A stretch of 64,000 nt of DNA from Gongronella butleri. Taxonomy: Eukaryota; Mucoromycota; Mucoromycetes; Mucorales; Cunninghamellaceae. The notes below the pieces were generated by a model. That model made no database searches and was not told where the DNA came from. It saw only the letters and a program-made list of their open reading frames with translations. Position numbers and translations under genes: made by a program. Below are positions 42,550 to 54,637 of this stretch, piece by piece (the stretch's first letter is position 1; each line of letters starts with the position of its first letter). The stretch covers positions 310,001 through 374,000 of the forward strand of contig JAIWZP010000027.1 in NCBI GenBank assembly GCA_025201375.1, in the 5' to 3' direction.

Positions 42550-44927
42550 TCATTTCAAGTGGCGTGCATAGTAGAGGCATTGGAATAATACAACCACATA
42601 CAGGATATCTTGATGGAGCCACGCAATCCGGTGGATAGACGGCGTTTTGATCAGGTATGCCGATGTAATGTCTAGAAAATCGAGGAAAATCAAAGAAAAA
42701 ATCGCTTGTCAGCATGCACAACTTGGTCCCATTGCACGCGCACGCGCACGCCACCCCAATGCCCTACCAATGAGAATGTTGAAGAATTTGTACAAAAGGG
42801 TGCGTTTACAAACGTGAAGGATCTAAAAAAAAATGAGAAAAAGAGCCATTGCGCTCGAAATGGGACGCTTACCTGTTTGTGCTGATGATTCAGGATCACC
42901 TGGGGCAGTAGAAATGCAAAGCCAAACACGTAGATAAAGTGCGCGAGCGATCCAAGGGCCATGGCGTACCAGCCAATGTCCGCGAGCACTTGAAAGACAA
43001 AGTAAAGCGTCATGAGCGCGCATGTGGACGTGAGCCCGTGCCAGTACAAAAAGTGTACGGCGTCCTGGGTCGACCATGGTGCATCGCGCCGGTCGCCAAA
43101 CACTTTTAGCCACTTGTACGCGCCGACAACGAGGTGACACCCATAAAGCGCGAGCATGAACCATGAACACCCGCCATTAAGCAGGTACAGGCACACCACC
43201 GCGTCGGACATCACCTGTATTGACAGCGACGGCAGCGAAATACCGTCAAAATTCTGCTTTTGCTTCCAAAACTGGATATCTAGCGCGCAAAATTAACGCG
43301 TCAGACGCGTCATTTTTTCTTTTTTTTCTTTTTTTAAAATACCATGATGAAATGACAGCGCAGAAAACAAAATGTACAGGCCACTGGTGACGAGCAAGCC
43401 GCCAATGTAGATAGGATTCGTTTCCAAAAAGAGCTGCTTGACGTGGTCCATTTCAGAAAAGGTCATGCCGCCAAACCCGTCGGTGAACACGGCCAGGCTG
43501 TTGAATTTCCACATTGCCATGCTCTCGATGCGGATCGTCAATGGCAGCTCTCTGCGAATAAAGAGAAAAAGTGAGCCATGTAGGCTGCTTTGTGTCTTTT
43601 TTTTTTCGTACGTGATATTGTGGGGGAGGGGGTATGCGTGCTTTTGAAGGAGCCAAAAGTCATTTGGGAATACAATGGGGCGGTAAAAGCCGATGCGTCG
43701 ATCGAGGTCAGTCGTGCTGCGCGCACGCAGCTTGTCCAGCGCGACACGCACCATCTTGTCGCTCGATATCGTCGATTCTAGCGAAATGTCTATAGCGTTT
43801 TGCAAAAATGTGAGAAGAAAATGCCTCAATACATTCCATTTTGCTCGTGTCATTTGTGCGCTACTTACGCTTCAATGTCGCTGGCTGCAATGCACTTCGT
43901 GGAATGGTCATGGCACCTTGATTTACCAAGGCAATGGTCACCTTTTCTTGCCAATAAGGAACATCCTGGACAAGTGGGTATGTCTTGGTCAATGCTGAAA
44001 TAATAAAAAAAAGTGAGAACACAATAAGAACCCTGCAAAAAGGAGGGGGACCCAGCGCCTGGGGCCACGGTGCCATTTGCTCTATTTTTCGCACCGTTTC
44101 TTTTTTTTTTTTTTTTTTTTTTTTTACGGTGGCGCCGATACACGACATGGTCGGGATTGAAACTTGGGTGCGCAGGGTCAATGGGCGCATTTTTCCTCGT
44201 TAAAAAGATGTGCGCGTACAATGTGTCGTTTGGTTTGGACTATGAGAAGAATGTGTGAGGTCATTGGCGTACAAAAAAAAGTGGGGGAGACAAGACCTAT
44301 TTTTTTCCTCTTTTTTCTTTGCCAATGGGTGATTGTCGGCGCCAGGCGCCGGTCGCGTCAAGACTTCATTTTCATTTTTCTCACTCACGTCGTTTACAGG
44401 GATAACCAGCTTTTGTGTGTGTGGTTCAAATGGCCTGCCGAGAATGATATCGGTTGCCAGGAAGGTGGGTGCCTGGCGGCACTCCGTGAAATACTCGTCC
44501 TGGCTGACATAAACGAGCAAATCCATGGCGACGCCGTGCTGCCATAGACCGACGAGCATGTCGGGAATATCGTGCATAGGCGTGTGACGCGGGTACGGGT
44601 TGTGGTAGACGCCCGCCGGCAGCGCGAGTGGCGAGTCGCTCACGCTGGTCGGCGGCTGCGCCTGCGTCGACGACGGCGTCGGCGTTGGTGGGTTGACAAC
44701 TTTTTTTTTAAAAAAAAAAAAAAAAAAAAACACGCGGATAAGCGACAAATGACGCAAATGGGAAGAGTTTCGTGGTTTTCCACCCACTGTTTCGCTTGCA
44801 ACACGACACGCTTACCGTAAATCGAGAGAACCTGGAGCAGGACAAAGCAGCCAGGCACGAGCAAGTGGTGATAGGAGTGTTTGAGCCACGTCTTGGAGGG
44901 ATACGAGGGCGTCCAGAGTCGCAGCAT
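42550..44927 (-). CDS. CLPTM1/CLPTM1L-family multi-pass membrane protein
   Basis: Nine exons on the minus strand: 44927-44816, 44699-44389, 44239-44128, 43994-43869, 43789-43612, 43551-43343, 43279-42873, 42822-42768 and 42671-42550, giving 543 residues. One N-terminal membrane segment is followed by a lumenal domain containing DTLYAHIFL and LPLTIRIESM. Next come FLETNPIYIG, SFHHDIQFWKQKQN, several membrane helices, and a C-terminal FNILIDITSAYLIKTPSIHR-like segment; these blocks occur in the same order in CLPTM1L. Human CLPTM1L is an ER lipid scramblase for a GPI-precursor lipid, and CLPTM1 acts in ER retention of receptors. A role in GPI-lipid handling at the ER is therefore plausible here. 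Intron 1 is unusual: a T run followed directly by an A run ending in the AG acceptor. Confidence 0.9.
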
Positions 44928-45920
44928 GCTGAAGAGCACAAAACAGAGATAAAAAGAGAATGAGGCAATCAGTTGGGCACACGAAAAGAATAAGAAAGCG
45001 AGAAAATAAATAGAAAGCGGCCAAGGGAAAAGGAAGAAAGACGACACAAATGTTTACCTTGCTCCTTTTTTTTTAATGCCTCCTGAAAAGTGGCAGCCCA
45101 ATGAAGTAGCCTGATGAATTCCCGCCACATTTAAGGTTCAAGCTGAGCGTGCACGACTTTTATGCAAAACGGCGTGCACACGCCGTGTCACTTTTTCGCC
45201 CCTTTTCTCCCTTTAATCTCAAACACTCAAGGATTTTTATACTGTAATGGCCAAGCAATCTCCCTGATGTTAAATGGCACGTGTAGCTAGACGATTGCAG
45301 CGCGACATGCCAAAGCCACGGCACGTGCACGAAACACGCGTGTAAAACCGCGTCAAGGCATGTCGCGTCGTTGTGTCAGCCTGAAAAGCGCGTCAAAAAG
45401 CGCGATAGGAGGCTCAAAGTGCTCATGTGCCTTGTTTAAATGAATAGACATGAAAAGTACGCGGTCTTTTCTCGGAATTGCGTCTCCTTCGTTGCAGTGT
45501 CATGATTTTTTTTTTGAAAAACACGCGCATTCTTGATATTTGACAGTAGACAATCCGACCAGCTTGAAACTTTTGCAAGCTGCACAAGGCTGGCTTGTAC
45601 TTTAATCTGCTTCTTGTTGTAAGGTACCAAACTGAGGAGGAAAACCCAGATGTTCAAGAAAATGCACAAAAGCAGATCATACAACAGTATTTTCACGATT
45701 TTGAGATTTTACGTCACAAGCCCACAAAAGCGTTTGACGGCTTTGATCCGTGCATTTTTAATAACAATGGCTGCGTAGAAGTTGACGCATTCTGTTAATA
45801 GTTAATTCATCAATGCTTGCAGCAGCGCGCTACACCGATCTACAGTACTGTAAAAAGGACGACTCGACCTGCCTTTAGAAAATGACAACGCGTGTTTTTG
45901 GGACTTTGATGACCTGTTAG
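44928..45920. other. Intergenic region upstream of the CLPTM1L-like gene
   Basis: No gene is seen. Contains TACAGTACTGTA near 45841 and frequent CGCGT words. An upstream ATG frame at about 45131 does not join the first coding exon in phase. Confidence 0.5.
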
Positions 45921-48019
45921 TTGAAAATTGATCCAATGTTTGATCGACTTTTGCAAGCATGCAAAATTCATCCAGAAGGCGCATAAACAATCAGGAAATT
46001 ACATTCGAGTGCGTCTCTTTCAATCGGTGCCATTTTTTCCATCACGATCTACAAAGTGTTTCAAGAAGCCGTACTGGAATTGTGGAAATATCATTATTTT
46101 GGATTTATCTGCAAAACGGCCCGGTCGACTCCCGGTTTGAACGATCTGCCAAAAAGAGACGCGTCAACAATCCTAGTAGTGTATGTGAAGCTTATTTGCG
46201 CTATGATCCAACCATATTTTGTGGTGTTTAATTCTGTATTTGTTCAAATGTCGACATATTGAATTCATCTGCACAGCTGTCCAGTGGACATCTGGTTTTC
46301 AACGTATTGCTGAAACAGCAGGCGCGGCGATATAGCCAGCGAGTAAAGTTTGGGAGGCAGTCCGATCATGAGTTGGGTTGCTCATCATTGGATTTGTGAC
46401 AATTCGTGAAAATGGTGCATGATTCGGAAACAGAAGACTGATCAACCTCTGGTTTTTAATTGTTTTCTGCGAAGAGAGACGTTGAAAAAGCCAAGTGGCA
46501 AAGTTTGGTGGCAATTGAATCATGATTTTATAGCGAAACGATTCTTACAAAAACTCGTTACAGCCAAATTTTCAGCAATGTCGTGTTTCCCGACAAACCA
46601 CATGATGGACCTTTGGTTTTTAATTTTTTTCTGAAAAGAGAAAAGCCAAATACTATAGGTGGGGAAGTTTCGTGGAGCTGCAATGAATTCTTGGAGGTGA
46701 AATGATTTTTTTTTTCGAATTTGGAAAAAAAAAGTTGGTCAGGTCAAAATGCTTCTTCCCTCGCTTTGAGAGGTTCAAGCTCAGCAGATTTCTGGAATCC
46801 GTTTGGCAACCTACACATTGACGACCTGAGAGTCATCTCATTAGATGCGTTGACCTCCTCTTTATAAGCAAATCTGCAATAAAAATCGGGGGTCAATCAC
46901 GCCGTTCTCGAGGAAACGACAACCAAAGTCAAATATTGGAAAATCGAATTTCGCCATCAGTTTTGCTCACATATCCATGAAACCGAGTTCATCCGACAGA
47001 GAATCCAAATCCGCATCTTTTGTCACAGCTGCGTCATGGGGTTTATCTAGCCTGTTGCCGAGCAAATCGCGCTTGAAATTTTTGATAGGCCGTCCCAAGT
47101 GTACAAAAGTCGCGCATTGGGTTTGTCGGTCCGGGATGAATGACTTCCGAGCGCGTCTCGTTCTGCTCGTATAAAGTTTCAGTCTGACCGAATAATAATT
47201 TAGTGCGTCCGGGCTAAAATTATGAATTTAAGGCAAAACGTCCATTTTCTTGACAACGGCCAGATTTACATCTTGTTTTAAAGTCTTTTACTAGAAGTTC
47301 AAGGTCAAAATTCTCTACTGTAAAAGTTTCATGGTGCTGCGATTATTGAATGGCGCGCCATGTCAATTTGGAAAAATAGCTATTTTTCACTGATTTTCCA
47401 AGGGGTCCAGTCGGCATTTTCAGAGCCGTGGATTTTAGGTTCTCAGATCACCATGCCATTCACACCTCAGGTAAACGCGTCTGGTTTGTCAACTAAAATG
47501 ATATAAAAACCAGGGGTCCGTCATCTGGTTTTGGCGGAACATGCAATTTAGTGTATTTTGGAGGCAATAAGGCCAGCTCGATGAATTTTGACCGCAGCAC
47601 ATGAAAATTCATTTCATTTGAAATGGTGCCTTCTGCTCTGCGCAGGGGTGCCAGTGATCGGTGGAAAAACAAGTTCCAGCAGAACGAGCTTCAAAAATGG
47701 AGCACCACGTATTTTTCAATTTGTGAAATATCGCGTTCTGCCGGTGATAGTCACTTTTATTCCGCATCGAATCCAAGCGCCTGACGCGTCTCTAGCTTGT
47801 GGACGCGCCGGCGCAATTCCATGGACGCGTTTTCCCGTGCAATTAGCCATTGAAATTAATTTTAAAATTGCTGATTGTTCTTTACTCTTCAGATAAAGCA
47901 TCCTCCTTTTTGTCTTTTTTCACGGTTTCTCCCTGCCATTTTTCCTTTGGGAGAGGTTGGCGCAATTCGGGAGATCTATTTTTTCGATTTTGGTTTTGGG
48001 CACAGGCCACGACTGATTT
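45921..48019 (+). repeat. Dispersed 2.1-kb repeat, copy B
   Basis: Direct copy of 19080-21204, 26.8 kb away. All anchors of copy A recur in the same order and orientation. It contains only short open frames. Two short peptides stay readable in both copies: one around KFLIxRPKCTKV and one around CKxxRSTPGLND. Not enough is preserved to call a gene. Confidence 0.85.
47498..48019 (+). repeat. Core module of the interspersed repeat family, copy inside repeat B
   Basis: Starts at ATGATATAAAAACCAGGGGTCC and ends at GATCTATTTTTTCGATTTTG followed by CCACGACTGATTT. It aligns with the copies at 20.7, 36.7, 59.3 and 61.6 kb. Confidence 0.75.
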
Positions 48020-48710
48020 ACAGCGTCTAAGATTTCATTGCAGGGATGGCCCCGAATGGCCCCAACTCTTGCAGTGGAAAATGTTTAAGACCAAAGCCCA
48101 GTCATTTCAATTGTTTTGGGTGATCGGTTATTGTAGCACACTCGTAAAAAGTACAAAATGTGAAAATATGATCAATGACACGTTTACACGCCTAGGCAAT
48201 AGGGTGCCGAGTGCTGATACTCGTACATCGCAATGATAAAAAGCATGATAGGCATTATTGTGGGGGACAAAAGACAAAATGTGCGCGCACTTTCTCCAAG
48301 TTTGATCGTAGGCGGATCATCGATTCTTTTTTTTTTTTTTTTGTAGCGTCTCCGTGCCATCGCGCAACACGAAAGGAGCCAGGGACACACGCAAATCTCC
48401 GCCCAGGGGTAAAAAGAAAAAAAATGCTCTGTGAGCCTTGGATCAGCCCAGGGACATTTGGCACGCGAAAGCTGCATGGATCGCATGTCGATCGGCACGC
48501 CTGATTTGGGCTGCCATGCCCCTGGTTGCGCGATCTGCAACGTGTCTGAGCCCATGTTGATTGCAGGATCAACAGGAGGAGAATCAAAAACAAAAAAAAA
48601 ACAAAAAACAAAAAAAAAGAAGAGGAGATCACATGCAAGACTGGAGCCTAGGCATTCAAACAGGCATGAGACAAAAGAGGGCACTCTGATGGTGGAATTT
48701 TTTTTTTCAT

Positions 48711-48743
<33 letters not shown>

Positions 48744-49135
48744 GAGTGGCGGCTGTCAAAGGAACAAGGTTCGCCTATTTTTCGGCCGTGAAAGGCAATG
48801 GTGCCTCGTTTCAAGGTTGGTGGATGGGTTGGGCACGGTGCCTTTTCAGGGCATTGGGTCGTACAAGCGCTTGTGTCATGTCGTGGGCGACCTCTGAGTT
48901 TAGGTGGGTGCCTCTTCCCTCTCCTTTTTTTCGCGCTTTATCTTGAAATTGGCTCGTCAAGCGGCAATTTGCGTGCACTTGCATCTTTGGCGTGTTCCAT
49001 AAATTAAGCTTTTTTTTCTTTTTGGTGTGTGTCTCTTTTTTCTTTGTTTCTTTTTCTTTTCCCACTTTTTTTTGTGCCCCCTTTTTCTTTTTTTTTCGTT
49101 TCCCCTTTTTTTCATGATACCTTTGTTGTTTTAGC
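48020..49135. other. Intergenic region and pyrimidine-rich leader of the Ras-GEF gene
   Basis: No supported gene; the minus-strand frame at 48184-48759 reads through a T tract and has no motif. From 49005 to 49135 the plus strand is almost purely T/C and ends TTGTTGTTTTAGC directly before the ATG. That would also serve as a splice acceptor, so a 5' UTR intron is possible. Confidence 0.5.
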
Positions 49136-52100
49136 ATGCCGACGACTGCTGATCGATACCAAGAAGCGACTGCGTTGACGACGAACCGGCCGTTGCCCAC
49201 GGAGACGGCTCTTCCAGGGCGGCGGAAGCGAAGCAAGTCGCTTATTCCGCCAGAGTTATTGAACAACAATAGTGGCGAGGGCGTTATGGAGCGTGCTGCA
49301 CTTGCGACGGTGTTTGGCGTGCGCGAGTACACGACGGAGCCCAAGGTGTTGTGGGAACGACAATTGACCACAACACCGGCGCGTGCTGACGACAATAACC
49401 AATCCGAGGAAAAGGCTGACCACTTTTACGAGCGCGCCGCTCAGCAGCAGCAGCAGCAGCAGCAGCCATCCGAAAAAGACAATGGGTATGTGTCCATTAC
49501 GGGGCGCACATCGGTGCGCAGGCCACTCGCGTCGTCGTCCTTGTCGTTTTCTTCGCGGCAGCAAGGCGCGCACGACGCGGCGTCGTTGCATTCATCGTTG
49601 GGCGCGGGCATCACGGCCAAACCCGCGTCTTCCTCTGCTGGGATTGAAACGTATGTGGACTCTGTGCTGGGCCCTGTTGGCCAGCAACAATATAGCACGA
49701 CAATGCCGCGCGAACAAGCGACTACGGCCTTTGAATTGCCTGGAATCCCTATGGTGAGCGAATTCGATGACTGGCTCTCGTCGCCTATTGATCTGACGCT
49801 GTACCCGATCGCGACAACGACGCGTGCGGCCATTGGCGTGATGATGCCAAGTAGTGCGCACACGGTGAGCAGCAGCCTGCACAGCCCGACGAGCCCCACG
49901 AGTCCCTCGACTAGCAGCACAAAACACGCAGAAAACAACCAATTGGGTGGTCGATGCGATGTGGGCCCGCCATTGGTATTTCACGAATACCCGCCCGCCA
50001 TCTTTGATCTTTTGAAATCGGACACGGATGACCGGATCATCCTGTGGACGTATGAGCGTCCGCCACTCGTGCAAGCTGGGTCATCGGCGTCGTCGCCACC
50101 GCCGCTGGCCAGCAGCTATGCCAGCAACAGCAGTACAAGCGCACATGGCGTCACGCCCTTTAGCACAAACACCACGCCAGCCACGTACCATTCGACCCCC
50201 AACGTCCAACGCACCAACTTTTTCGCCAATGCCACAGCCGCATCATCCGCCACCTACACGGTCAGTGAAAAGTCGCCCAAATCACTCCCTCGCTTGCTTT
50301 CGAAATTGAAGCGAAATGGCTCAAACAACAAAAAACAAGAAATGGATCGCCCTGATCGCGCCGCGTCGCCCATTCTCCTCCGATTCACACGCCGACGCCG
50401 CTCCGTCCCGCAACCAATGACCAACCCCGCGCCCATTGTGTCGTCAACAGCCTTTGTCCGCGGGCCAAAAGTCATCGAGGCCGCCACCGTTGAAAAACTC
50501 GTTGAAAAACTGACCATCACCCTCGGTAACACGCTCATTAAAAAAGACGCCTCCCGTTTACTCATGCCTTTTTCTCACTACTTTTCTTTTCTCATTTTTT
50601 GACTAGATTACACGTTTATGACCGACTTTTTCCTGACGTTCCGCATCTTTTTGTCGCCATTGCAGCTATGCAAGCTGCTGATTTTGCGGTTCCGATGGGG
50701 CTTGGAAAGCAATGAGGATGAGCGGTGCATTGTGCGCATCAGGTAAGGGGGTGGCTCAATTTTATATGATTTTTTTTTTATGTGCGTCCACCCCCTGACT
50801 CGTTTGTCCCTCCCCTTTTTTTTTTTATTAGAACGTTTGTTGTTTTGCGGCATTGGCTGCTGAATTACTTTGTGCACGATTTCACGCCGTCGCGGCACCT
50901 GCGCGAGATTTTGACGACGTTTTTGAACGATTTGCCTGCGCATGAGCTGATTCGACATTCTCCGCGAGATCAGCGGATTGTCAAGGGCCTGAAGCGCGTT
51001 GTTCGACGTCTGAAAAAGGTGCACTACCCGCATGGGTCGGCACACGTGCAAGTGATTTCGCCTCCGCCTCCAACGTACGAGGAGGAACGCATGCAGCTCA
51101 AGGTGCGTGCCAAGCTATCTCAGAGCCCGCTGCGGCGCAAGACGGAACAATGGATCCAAAAGGGGATGGCCGTCGAGGGTGGTCACCATGGCACGAATTT
51201 GGCCATCCAAGATGCACGTGTCGCGCCGGTGTTGTTGATTGGCAGTAGCCCCTCGGCTGCCGACAATCGCGCTCCCTTGGACGACGCATCTTTTGCCTAT
51301 GCCGCGCCGCCCCAGCAGCACGTGTCTGCGCCGACGCTTGCTGCCGATGAAACGGAGCCATTGCATGCAGAAAATGCCATGATCACGCTTCCGCCTGCGC
51401 CATTGACGCCTCCACCGACGGAATTGACGAGCCGGCACCGTAACATGTCTCAGAATTCGGTTATTTCGCGGTATGCGTCGAATTTGTCCATGGGACGGCA
51501 GCAACAGCAAGAACGTGCCAAGGTCAAAGAGTCATATTTGCGGCGCATGGAGCAGCAGCGGCGCATGATGATGGAAGAGGACGAATTCAAGACGGAGCAC
51601 AGCTTGTCCACCGTGGCATCCGATGATTCTCTCGACAGCCTCGTCAGTCCAGGCACGACCGATGACGAGCAGAGCATGTATGAGACTTCGAGTGGCGACG
51701 AAGAAGACGATGACGATGACGAAGACGATGCATCTGATTCCAGCGACATTGAATCTCCGCCAGGGGAGGCCGATGAGGCGGCGCAGCAGATCCAACCTCG
51801 AAGAACCATGGAAGGAGGCGACCAACCGCAGCGCCGATCCGTGTACAATGCCGATTTACGCGCATTGACTCCCATGGCATCGCCATCGCCATCCATGGTC
51901 CAAGGCATGGCGTCGCTGACTGGCGGACTGGACGCGTCGCAGCGCGACAATGACACCAAGCATTTGGTCACTGGGTATGGGCCTGAAGCACACCGCACGT
52001 CCAAGGTCGAGGCGCTCGATACCAAGATGAGCGCGTATGATGATGAAAAGGCCATGATGACCGCGACACCGCATGTCACCAACAGCCCGACAAGCCTGTC

Positions 52101-53909
52101 GCCGCCCGCGTCGCCCCAGGAAAAGCAAAAACAGCAACAACAGCAAAACAATCATGCAATGGCTGTTTCCAGCCAGGTTTATGCCAAACCTCAGCGAAAA
52201 CTGTCACAACGGCTGGCCAAGGTGTTCCGGTCCGCATCGCAGCGCAAGACAACAACGACCACGAGCCGCGCGACTGTTGTGCAGCCCAATCTGACGCTTT
52301 CCAACGCACCGTCGGGGCAAATGTCGCCGCAAACGCAAGAAAAGCCGCGTCCACACGTGTATTCGGAGAAGGAGGAAGTGATTCCCGACGAAAAGGAGGA
52401 ATTGAGCTCCGAAAAGGAAGAAGTGGTTGCATTGCCCGTTGCCGAGGACCCGCCGCAGTCGCAGCCGTCGCGTGCGCGCACCATGAGCAATTTGGACGAT
52501 TTGCGCACTTCGCTCGAAGAGATTCTGCCGCCGCCGGGATTGGCCAAGCCCGACTCGGCGCAGCACACGGACATCCACGCCCACCATCGTGCGCAGGCCA
52601 TTGTCGAGCTCGATCTGCCTGCATGGAACCCCAATGAGGCGTCGCCGCCGCTGCACGCGCTCTTCCGTCATTCGGTCGTGCTGCGCCACAGCTCCGACAG
52701 CCTTGCGCAGCAATTGTGTCTTGTGGAGCAATTCATCCTGCGACAGGTCAATTGGGAAGAGATGGTCCATTGTCGCTGGACAAAGATGAGCAACGACTCG
52801 CTTATGAACGACGGCGATTTCTACCCTGGTCATCCCAATTACGACGCCGCGTCCACCACCGCCGCCAATGCAGGCGACGACGACGACCTGATCGACGCGC
52901 TTCATCGCACCTACTTTTCCCGCCAGACGCGTCAGTTGCAGCTGCTCCGTGGTGAGGAAGAAGGCGGCGTCCAGCAGGTCATTAAGCGCTTCAACACCGT
53001 GTGCATCTGGGTCACCAGCGAAATCGTCCGCACCCCGCGCCTCGACGAGCGCGTCCAGGTCATTGAAAAGTTTATCCGACTGGCTCAGGTAAAAAAAAGA
53101 AAAAAAATGAGAAAAAGCGAGAAAAATGAGAGAAAAAGAGAGAGAAAGAAGAGAGGAGAAAATAGAGAAAAATGAGAGAAAAAACGAGAGAAAAGAGAGA
53201 GAAAAGAGCAAAGTGCCACCGACGCGACACGTGTTGCTGACTTTTCCCCCTATTTATCTTTTTCCCCTTTTTCCAGAAATGCCAAGCCTACTCCAACTTT
53301 GCGACCCTTGTTCAAATCTTGCTGGGTCTGCAGTCGCCGTCCGTGTCGCGGCTGCGCAAGACGTGGGCCAAGGTGGGTGACGCGGAAATGCGCCTTTTGG
53401 ACGAATTGTCAGAATTCACGTCGCCCATCAAGAATTGGAAGCACATCCGTGACAACATGACGCTTGTTGCCGATGAATATGGCATGTCGCCGACCGAGGT
53501 GCAAGTGCAGCTGCCCGGCGCTGCCGACAGGCACCTGCAAAAGCCCAAGATTAAGCTGCCTTTTGGCGGCTGCATCCCGTTTTTGGGATTGTACCTGTCG
53601 GATCTTGTTTTCAACTCGGAGCAGCCGTCTTACCTGGAACCCAGCCACGAGCATCACAAGATCTACCAGTCGTACACGCAGTCGTCGACCATTTCGCCCT
53701 TGTTATGCCAGCCACTTGTCAATTTTCGAAAATACCGCATCATCGCCACCATCATCAAGCGTGTCCTCACCTTCCAGACCCTCGCAGAGCGCTACTCGTT
53801 TGACTACATTCGGCCCTTGTATGAGGCTTGCTATCATCTCGATGTCCTCGACACGGACACCATTCGGCAGCTTAGCCTCGACATTGAGCCGCCCCCTCTC
53901 ACTGCGTGA
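49136..53909 (+). CDS. Ras-type guanine nucleotide exchange factor (RasGEF_N plus RasGEF), LTE1-like
   Basis: Four exons: 49136-50525, 50607-50742, 50832-53088 and 53277-53909, giving 1471 residues. All introns are GT-AG. The first 440 residues are Ser/Thr/Gln-rich with a poly-Gln run. The RasGEF N-terminal domain (about 440-580) is split over three exons and shows VIEAATVEKLVEKLT, DYTFMTDFFLTFRIF and LRHWLLNYFVHDF. A 500-residue disordered, acidic and proline-rich linker follows. The catalytic CDC25-homology domain runs from about 1098 to 1440: LVEQFILRQVNWEEM, FNTVCIWVTSEIV, ERVQVIEKFIRLAQ, then GGCIPFLGLYLSDL. It should activate a Ras-family GTPase by GDP release. The split layout resembles fungal LTE1, which acts in polarity and mitotic exit, but other fungal GEFs share it. 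Confidence 0.92.
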
Positions 53910-54637
53910 GCTTTTTTATCCCTGTTTTTTTTTATCCCAATTACAATGTATACAATAATTGTCTCTTTTATCATCAAAATGAAAGTCGCGACGCGTCTTT
54001 TTTTTCCGCGTTTTTTCTTTTTTTTTCTATTTTCTTTTTTTTTTTTTTTGTACGGGCACATGAGGCCTCGATGTGGGCAGAATAAAAAAAAAAAGTGAAA
54101 TCACAGCTCGCCATCGCTAATCGAGAAGCAAGGGAAAAGGGAAAAAGAGGTCGGGAATAAATTCTGAGCGAGAGCCATTACAAAAAATCATTTCAAATTG
54201 GACTGCGGCTTGTCAGATTGTGTGGACAGCGCGAGCACAAACATAAAACATCTCGGATGATCAACCCTTGGCCCTCAAGTTTGCCTAGCCGCGTGCAATT
54301 CCTCATATGAGACGCATAAAAAAAAAAAAGATCCGTGTCCGTGCAAATGGGTTGTTCTTGGTCCGGGGCTCGCACCACCAAAGACTGCAAATCCCACCTA
54401 ACAATTGATCGATATACTGGGGAAAAAAAAGACGCGCTCGCGTCTCCCATTTCTGAGCGTGGCGGCACATGAGTCGGTTTTTTTTTCTTGAGACGCATCT
54501 TTTTTCCTTTTTGCCCCGTTTCCTCTTCCTTTTTGTCCAATCCCCCCCTCACCCTCACCCGTTTCCCCCTCCCCTACATACACCCTTTCGCCTACGGGGA
54601 CGCCAATTGCAATCTTTTTTTTCTGTATATCACGAGC
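53910..54637. other. Intergenic region between Ras-GEF and chitin synthase genes
   Basis: Several T and A runs, no gene. From about 54480 the plus strand is T/C-rich and serves as the leader of the chitin synthase gene, which follows in the same direction. Confidence 0.5.

Noticed and set aside
44200..44388. Continuation of CLPTM1L-like exon 2 into the downstream frame
   Set aside because: The open frame continues past a strong GTGAGT donor, but only splicing from 44389 to 44239 rebuilds the conserved DTLYAHIFL segment in phase.
45047..45131. Upstream ATG exon for the CLPTM1L-like gene
   Set aside because: The ATG at about 45131 gives a plausible peptide and a good donor, but the splice enters the next exon in the wrong frame. 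The start at 44927 is kept.
48184..48759. 191-codon minus-strand frame between repeat B and the Ras-GEF gene
   Set aside because: It crosses a T tract of about 25 bases read as poly-Lys and poly-Phe, has no motif, and is not flanked by splice sites.
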